Shown here: positions 58,331 through 64,000 of the stretch, in pieces
Layout of the letters: the number at the start of each line of letters is the position of its first letter
How positions within the stretch are numbered: position 1 is the first letter of the stretch
Assembly: GCF_019175285.1 (NCBI RefSeq)
Contig: NC_056525.1
Coordinates: 128,376,397 to 128,440,396, forward strand
Length of the DNA stretch: 64,000 nt
Direction of reading: 5' to 3'
DNA from: Sceloporus undulatus
Lineage: Eukaryota; Chordata; Lepidosauria; Squamata; Phrynosomatidae
Notes under the pieces: model-generated
The model's database searches: none
Told to the model about the DNA's origin: nothing
The model's input: only the letters and a program-made list of their open reading frames with translations
Translations under genes and position numbers: made by a program

Positions 58331-58495
58331 CAACCAATTACTAATCCACCTAACAACTGCATTGTGTAGCCCACATTTTACTAGTTTGTTTGCAGGAATA
58401 TCATGGGGACCTTGTCAAAAGCCTTACTGAAATCAAGATATACTATGTCTACAACATTCCCTTAATCTATGAAACTGATAATTTTGTGTGTGTGT
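58290..58495 (-). mobile_element. CR1 RT fragment (antisense) ending at a gap
   Basis: Reverse gives 'YLDFSKAF'-region wording, e.g. 'TTCAGTAAGGCTTTTGACAA' and 'TCCATAATATTCCTGC'-like sequence, then (TG)n runs into the Ns. Confidence 0.7.
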
Positions 58496-58503
58496 GTGTG
58501 TGT

Positions 58504-58603
58504 NNNNNNNNNNNNNNNNNNNNNNNNNNNNNNNNNNNNNNNNNNNNNNNNNNNNNNNNNNNNNNNNNNNNNNNNNNNNNNNNNNNNNNNNNNNNNNNNN
58601 NNN
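58504..58603. other. Assembly gap, 100 N
   Basis: Exactly 100 N after a (TG)n repeat: a scaffolding gap of unknown true size. Confidence 0.99.
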
Positions 58604-59160
58604 GCTAATGCCATTCAAGTTTTTGTAATCCGTCACCAATCTGAGGGACCCATCTTTCTTTTCCCTGAAAAACACTGGAGCCCAAAAAGGTGAACTAGAA
58701 GGCCAAATAATCCCCCTGGCTAGGTTTTTCTCAATGAATTCCTTCAGGGTGCTCATCTCTCTAGGAGTCATCGGATACATCTTGGGCTTGGGGGGAATCG
58801 CACCTGGGCTGATCTCTATAGCGCAGTCAGTGACCCGGTGGGGGGGTAATAAATCACACTCTCTTTCTTCAAACACTTCTTTCAGTTCACTGTACACCAC
58901 CGGGAAAGGCACCGGCTGCTGTGGGTTAGCCAACCCAGTTCTACTATAGGGCCCCATCAGAGTCACAGTCATGGCCCGGTTAGTGGCAGGGGTTGGATCT
59001 TTATCTGGGCTCACATGTCCTCGACACCCTGGATCACTGAACACCATCTGTTTAGTCTTCCAGTTGATCTCAGGGTTATGGAACACCAACCAGTCTATTC
59101 CCAGTACCATATCACCTGCATGGGTGGTGCCCACCATGAATTGGATGTGTTCCCAATGAT

Positions 59161-60178
59161 CTGCAATTTTTATTTTTATTTTTATTTTTATAGGTTTATT
59201 TCATATAAAAGACATTTACAATACAAACACATAACATATACATACAATCTATAAAAATTATAGCCACTTAACACTTATATTCTTTCATAACTCCCATTTT
59301 GCTTACATCCTTCCATTTCCCATACGACATAACTACAACATAAATCTTCCTGTATCTTCAGGTGTCCTTATATCCATTGAAATTCAAATAATGATATAAC
59401 TTGATTACTTCATTTCCTTAATTTAAATCTTATCATCTGTTTCCTTACATAAAGAAATAGATGAAACTATACGCAAAATAAAAAAGAAAGAAGACTCTAT
59501 ATAGTTTAAAGGAAATCTCCGTTCGTTTTGTTGGTATTGCCTTTGACTGATACCTACATAAAATCAAGCTCTGTCAGACCAATAAATTTCTACTGCATCT
59601 TGATTCAGATGTCCAAATACTTTGAAGTACTATATTTCCCTCTCCCGAAGGGATAGGTATGAGGGGAAGAAAGGAAGAAGAACAAAAAAAAAACCCTACA
59701 CCTAAGGGCTTTTATTATTACCATTCCTTCAGGAGATTAAGTGTCTTTACGTCCCCTTTTTTCTCAAAGAAATTAAACACTTGTTTCCATGTTTCTAGAA
59801 ACCATTCTGATGATTCATAATTCAATTTTCTTGTCAATTTATCTGATTCAAATATCTCATATAGTTTAGCAAACCACTCTTTTAATTTTGGAACCTTTTG
59901 ACTTTTCCAAGTTTCCGCATATACCATCCTAGCTGAACAGATCATGTAAAAAAAGCACACATCCATATCTCTTTTCCAAATTTTCATCAATCATGTTCAG
60001 AAGAAATATTTCTGGTTTATCCTCTAATTTTACATTCAATATTCTATTAACAGTTTTCCGTATGGTTGACCAAAACTTTTTTGCCTTTTTACATTTCCAC
60101 CATAGGTGGTATATTGTCCCTTTTTTCTTTTTACATTTCCAGCATGCAATTTTTAAGGTTAGGTCTTCAGTTTGCTTC
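59161..60178 (-). mobile_element. L1 3' part inserted in the gypsy fossil
   Basis: (TTTTTA)n at 59165-59190 is the reverse of the L1 tail. The minus frames read ACWKCKKKKGTIYHLWW, KKAKKFWSTIRKTVN and MICSARMVYAETWK. TCTGCA stands at both edges as a possible short duplication. Confidence 0.85.
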
Positions 60179-60774
60179 TGCATGGGTTCCCCCCCCCCAT
60201 CAAAGTCCTGTCCATTTGGAAGAACAGAATCACCTCCTGTAGAGGCTCTTGGCCAATCCTTAGGGCTTGTACCAATCTCTGGCTTATTAAACAGCGGGTA
60301 CAGCCTGAATCTAAGGCGGCCAAGATTTTACTAGTGGTCCCTTTCACTTTGTGTCCCAACTTTACCTCTAAGAAGTAAAGTGGTACTCCACCACTCACCA
60401 CATCTGGTATATCCCGTTCCTGAGGCTGGTCCACCAGGCGTTCACTGTCTCACGGCTGTCCTTGTCCTAGTTGAGCTGCCTGCCCCGCGTTTCCCCTGCC
60501 TCCTCCTCCGGTGGCGCTTGGCAGGGTTCTAGTCGCCCCTTTGGTGCTGGCTTTCTCCGGGCACACTGCTATCAGGTGGCCTTTTTTCCCACATACTAAG
60601 CAGAGCCCTAGCCTCATGCACTGCTGTTTCTCAGTCTCCGCCTCTGTCTTGGTCTTGGATGAGCCTTCCCCGCTGACTGTCTTGCTGGTGGTCTTCCTCT
60701 GTTGGTAGGCTGCTCGTTGTTTCGCCATCTTGACTGTCTCCTTGGTCATCTCCACCTCTCCGGCCCATTGTATC

Positions 60775-60977
60775 AGTTTTTAACTTGTATGTTTGTTTGT
60801 GCATTTTTTGTTTTGTGCCTTTTTAAATACTGTATTGGATTTAATACTTTTTTAAGGAGGGGAGGGTATTAGGAATTTTATATGTTCTGTATTTTTTACT
60901 TTGTTAGCCACCCCGATTGTTCTCAGAGGGGTGGGATACAAATAAAATTTATTGTTGTTGTTGTTGTTGTTGTTGTA
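60775..60977 (+). mobile_element. L2-type 3' tail inserted in the gypsy fossil
   Basis: 'CCACCCCGATTGTTCTCAGA', 'GGGTGGGATACAAATAAAAT' and (TTG)n. Gypsy-like coding sequence lies on both sides. Confidence 0.75.
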
Positions 60978-61079
60978 TCCACTCTTGCAACCCCTTTGGA
61001 TTGGCCCTCAGCAACACCCACTCCAGTAGGTCTGGGTCGAGGCCGTCCTAGAACTGCCTCACCTTCATGGCCTCAGGGT

Positions 61080-61275
61080 ATAGAGAGGGAGTAGAGATAT
61101 AGATAGATAGGCATTTTTGGGAAGGAGGACTGCCACCATGGGGAATGGGCCGGATGGTCACGTATCGCAGACAGGCAGTTTTATGAGGGCTGGATGGGTA
61201 ACAGATACCATAGATGCATACATCCTTAGATCTCTCCTAGTCAAAGGAACTAGGAACCAAATGGTTACTCCCCCC
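61080..61275. repeat. Inverted identical copy of 10745-10940, ending at a gap
   Basis: No difference seen over about 195 bp. Bounded by gypsy sequence on one side and by Ns on the other. Confidence 0.9.
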
Positions 61276-61375
61276 NNNNNNNNNNNNNNNNNNNNNNNNN
61301 NNNNNNNNNNNNNNNNNNNNNNNNNNNNNNNNNNNNNNNNNNNNNNNNNNNNNNNNNNNNNNNNNNNNNNNNNNN
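61276..61375. other. Assembly gap, 100 N
   Basis: Exactly 100 N, following a C run. Confidence 0.99.
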
Positions 61376-61399
61376 TTTTTAACTCTTGTAGAAAACGCG

Positions 61400-61775
61400 G
61401 CTGGCGATGTATATATGCACACGTCCCTCCATGTTTGCAGCTTTGATTATTCATGGATTTGATTAATATGTTCCCTCTAGGAATATCCGGGTCCTCCACT
61501 GCAACTCTATGGTCAACATTAGCTAAAGGTTGCACTGAAAGACCTAGAGATTCCTAGGGAGAAGACTCCACTAGGCATTTGTATCTCCTCCATTGCAGTT
61601 CTGTGGCCAGTGTCTGTCGGACGTTGACCAGAGAGTTGCAGTGGAGGACCTAGAGATTCCTAGAGAGGTGTCCTCTCAGATAAGAACATGGTGTTCTTTG
61701 TTATTTGTGGTTTCTCCATATTCACAGGGGTCTTGTGCCCCTAACCCTAGCAAATATGGAGGGACAAGTGCATGC
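61400..61775 (+). mobile_element. Tigger-like nonautonomous element
   Basis: 'GTCCCTCCATGTTTGCAGCT' at the left and 'TAGCAAATATGGAGGGACAA' at the right are inverted. Internally 'TATGGTCAACATTAGC' and 'GTGGCCAGTGTCTGTCGG' are repeats of a shared unit. Confidence 0.75.
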
Positions 61776-61976
61776 ATGTGTTAAAATAAAAACCACAGCA
61801 TTGCTGCAGAATGTGATTAATTACGAAGTCTTCTGGGAAAAATATTCTGTTGTGTTTTGTTCGGTGGTATAATGTTTTAGAAGTTTGTAGAATATCCAGC
61901 CCTCTTTGATCCTTTGATGAATGAACATCTTCTGCACAGAATCAACTCTCTAGGAGCAATGGATCACCCTCTAGAA

Positions 61977-62332
61977 CAGGGGCAGGTAACCTGTGGCCCG
62001 TGGGCCGGATGCGGCCTGGCAAGGCCTTGGGACCAGCCCCAGCCCGGTCCTGCCGCCAATTGCCACTGGGGCCTTTGGGGGGCAATTGTCTATAGAAGCC
62101 TCGGAAACATGCATTTATATTAACATTTTTTTAAATCAGCAATTTTTTTCGCATGTCCATTTATTTTTTAAAAGTGTGTTCCATTTGAAAATTTTGTCCT
62201 ACATTTGTCCTGGTTTATTTATATATTTAATTTTTTAAAGAATTATTTAATTATTTATTTTTTGGCTTCGGCCCCCCAGTTGTCTGAGAGACAGCAACCC
62301 AGCCCCCGGCTCAAAAGGGTTGCCTATCCCTG
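61977..62332. mobile_element. hAT (Charlie-type) MITE with 8-bp duplication
   Basis: Ends CAGGGGCAGGTAACCTGTGG and AAAAGGGTTGCCTATCCCTG are inverted. Flanks CTCTAGAA (61969-61976) and ATCTAGAA (62333-62340) agree at 7 of 8 bases. Confidence 0.9.
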
Positions 62333-62654
62333 ATCTAGAAAAAGATGTCTCCAGAACGTGCTCAGGCTGCTTCCAGGAGGGGCTATAAAGCTCATGCAAA
62401 TTCAGCCGCATAGGATTCAATTATTTTGGAATTCACACTTCATGTTAGTCATATTGAATAAATGGTAATGTTGATACAATGAAGCCACAAGGCAGTGAGT
62501 TCTCTGTGCCTAGAATGAGAGATTATTTGGGGGTGTTTGTTCCACTAAAGGAGCCTAGAGGACCTTTATGACAGAAACTTCTTGGACAGTTTGAGCAAAT
62601 GGGATTACTCAGAATGCTGGTGGCTAAGCTTCTGATCATGGGACATGGGCAGTA

Positions 62655-62875
62655 TGCAGCATGACTCATGGCTCCATCCTATGAAATCCTGGGATTTGTA
62701 GTTTGTCATGGCCCCAGAGCTCTTATCTCACAAAATTGCAAATGGTAAATATCACAAAAACTAAATATCTCACAAAACTGCAAACCATAGAATTCCATAA
62801 CATTGAGCCACTGCTGTTAAAGTGGTGCCAAACTGCCTTTTTGTGCCCTGCAGTGCATACTCTTTACACTTGGTA
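62655..62875. mobile_element. Harbinger-like MITE (CACACTGC family), degraded
   Basis: 'ATGAAATCCTGGGATTTGTA', 'CATAGAATTCCATAACATTG' and 'GTGCCCTGCAGTGCA' repeat the inverted layout of the 38723-38936 copy. Confidence 0.65.
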
Positions 62876-62954
62876 GGCAATGATGTGTCTAAGTGTTAAC
62901 TGGAAGCAACTAGTTTTTCCAGTTTGATTCAACAGCTATAACTAGTCCTTTGTG

Positions 62955-63815
62955 GGCTTTTTGGGCTATGTGGCCATTTTCTGGAAGAGTTTATTCCTGG
63001 CATTTTGCCAGCATCTGTGGTTGGCATCTTCAGAGAATGGTGGCATGGAAGAGAGTTGAGTGTGTGTGTGTGTGTACACACACACACACATACTGTGTGA
63101 CCCTTGGTTGAGAGGAAGTGATTTCCATGTTAATCTGTGTGTAGGTCTGTTGTTGAATGAAGTCCTCAGGGTGGGATGATATGTGTGGTGATGTGTATCT
63201 ATTTCATTAGTAAACCTTTGTCTGCAGGGAAAACTGACCCTAAGTGCTGATCATCTGCATGTGTTGAATCTTGATTTTGGTGTTTTTCAGGACTGATAGC
63301 CAAACTCTGTTTACTTTAACAATTTCCTTTTGAGGTTGTCCAGGTGTTTGTGGATTTCAATGGTTTTGATGTTTCTGCATCTGGCCATTTTTTTTAAATG
63401 TCTGAACTAGAGTAATCATTAGCTTGTAGAGCCCTACACCTACAGGCTCTAGTGGCTAATGGTTACTCTAGCTCAAACATCAGAAGAGCTACTCGACCAA
63501 GAAAAAACAACAAACAGGAGTGGACAAACAACCACCCAAAGGGAAGGTATTTTTTACCATACATCAAAGGAGTTACAGACAGAGTAGGGAAACTGATGAG
63601 AAAGCACAATCTCCAAATGATCTAAAAAAAATCCAGCAAATGTTGCACTCAGAGAAGGACAGGAGAGACCCTCTCATGGCCACAGGAATTTACTGACAAC
63701 ATAAGGACCACCAAATATAATGTTCAAACACAAATCAAGGAGCATGAGAGATACTGCACCTGAAGATGCCAGCCACAGATGCAGGTGAAACATCAGGAAT
63801 ACATTCTTCCAGAAT
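62955..63815 (+). mobile_element. Penelope-like retroelement fragment
   Basis: The end 'GGCTATGTGGCCATTTTCTG' at the left recurs inverted at 63765-63815. The plus strand at 63540-63770 reads in broken frames toward the GIY-YIG side (wording such as HSEKDRRDPLMAT and IKEHERYCT), typical of Penelope-like elements. (TG)n lies at 63059-63091. Confidence 0.65.
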
Positions 63816-63859
63816 GGCTGGTTAGTAGAAAATTAATTAAAACCTATAAACAAAGGTGT

Positions 63860-64000
63860 AAGGATTTTTCCCGTGAAGGTCTTGGCAAAGGCCTGGGCTC
63901 TGGAGTGCTGAGAGAAGAGCGATCTTCTGATTGGTGGCGGGCAGGAGGCCGGCCTCCCTCCCCCTCCTCCTCCCTCCCTCCCGCGAGAGGATCCTAGGGC
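63860..64000. other. GC-rich, C/T-rich window end
   Basis: A sharp rise in GC, with (CCTCC)n and a CCCGCGAGAGG. It could be the edge of a CpG island or a GC-rich repeat; the window ends here. Confidence 0.35.

Larger units (their letters stand above)
58604..61078 (-). mobile_element. Ty3/gypsy fossil with inserted L1 and L2 tails
   Basis: From the right: gag-like (about 60979-61078 and 60450-60770, zinc knuckle CLVCGKKGHLIAVC), protease (ALDSGCTRCLISQRLVQAL), then protease/RT boundary (GDMVLGIDWLVFHNPEINW, RGIIWPSSSPFWAPVFF). An L1 tail lies at 59161-60178 and an L2 tail at about 60775-60977. It stops at the gap, no LTR is seen, and several breaks are evident. Confidence 0.88.

Noticed and set aside
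58390-59137. ORFs crossing N runs
   Set aside because: The X residues come from an assembly gap, and the frames on each side belong to different elements.

Overview
The window is vertebrate nuclear DNA, almost certainly from a squamate reptile and probably an iguanian-type lizard. Two sequences match the known Sauria SINE layout. They lie among CR1, L2, L1, RTE/BovB and Penelope-like retroelements, many tRNA-derived SINEs, hAT, Harbinger and Tigger-like nonautonomous DNA transposons, and Ty3/gypsy fossils. I see no bacterial, CRISPR, rRNA or functional tRNA gene.

One host gene spans nearly the whole window on the minus strand: a flavin-containing monooxygenase (FMO). Its eight coding exons lie in order at 57664-57533, 46090-45902, 33448-33286, 29912-29770, 21727-21528, 19300-18948, 5998-5926 and 2897-2519. 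All junctions have GT-AG sites and compatible phases. Together they make 1,632 nt, or 543 residues plus a stop. The FAD motif, Asn61, the FMO signature, the NADPH motif, the F-x-T-G-Y motif and a C-terminal membrane anchor are all visible. The non-coding first exon and the promoter are not identified.

The introns are a layered transposon record. Intron 8 (2898-5925) holds CR1 pieces and two palindromic Harbinger-like MITEs. Intron 7 (5999-18947) holds a third such MITE, a BovB LINE split by a MITE and a 1.76-kb hAT, SINEs, a nested MITE pair and a long L2. Intron 6 is almost entirely one L1. Intron 5 (21728-29769) carries an old MITE hit by a Tigger-like element and a gypsy fossil, plus several foldback elements. 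Intron 4 contains a GC-rich hAT and a Tigger-like element. Intron 3 (33449-45901) holds an unclassified GC-rich block, a minisatellite, SINEs, L2 pieces and a second gypsy fossil. Intron 2 (46091-57532) holds a CR1-in-Tigger stack and a 6.6-kb L1 locus made by twin priming with a second L1 nested in it. Upstream of the start codon (57.7-64 kb) lie a CR1 piece, a short contig between two 100-N gaps containing a third gypsy fossil with an L1 and an L2 tail inserted, a hAT MITE and a Penelope-like fragment.

I found no new multi-gene system. The most useful results are the complete FMO gene model, several nested insertion chronologies supported by target-site duplications, a suspicious 195-bp identical repeat at an assembly gap, and a few unexplained segments.
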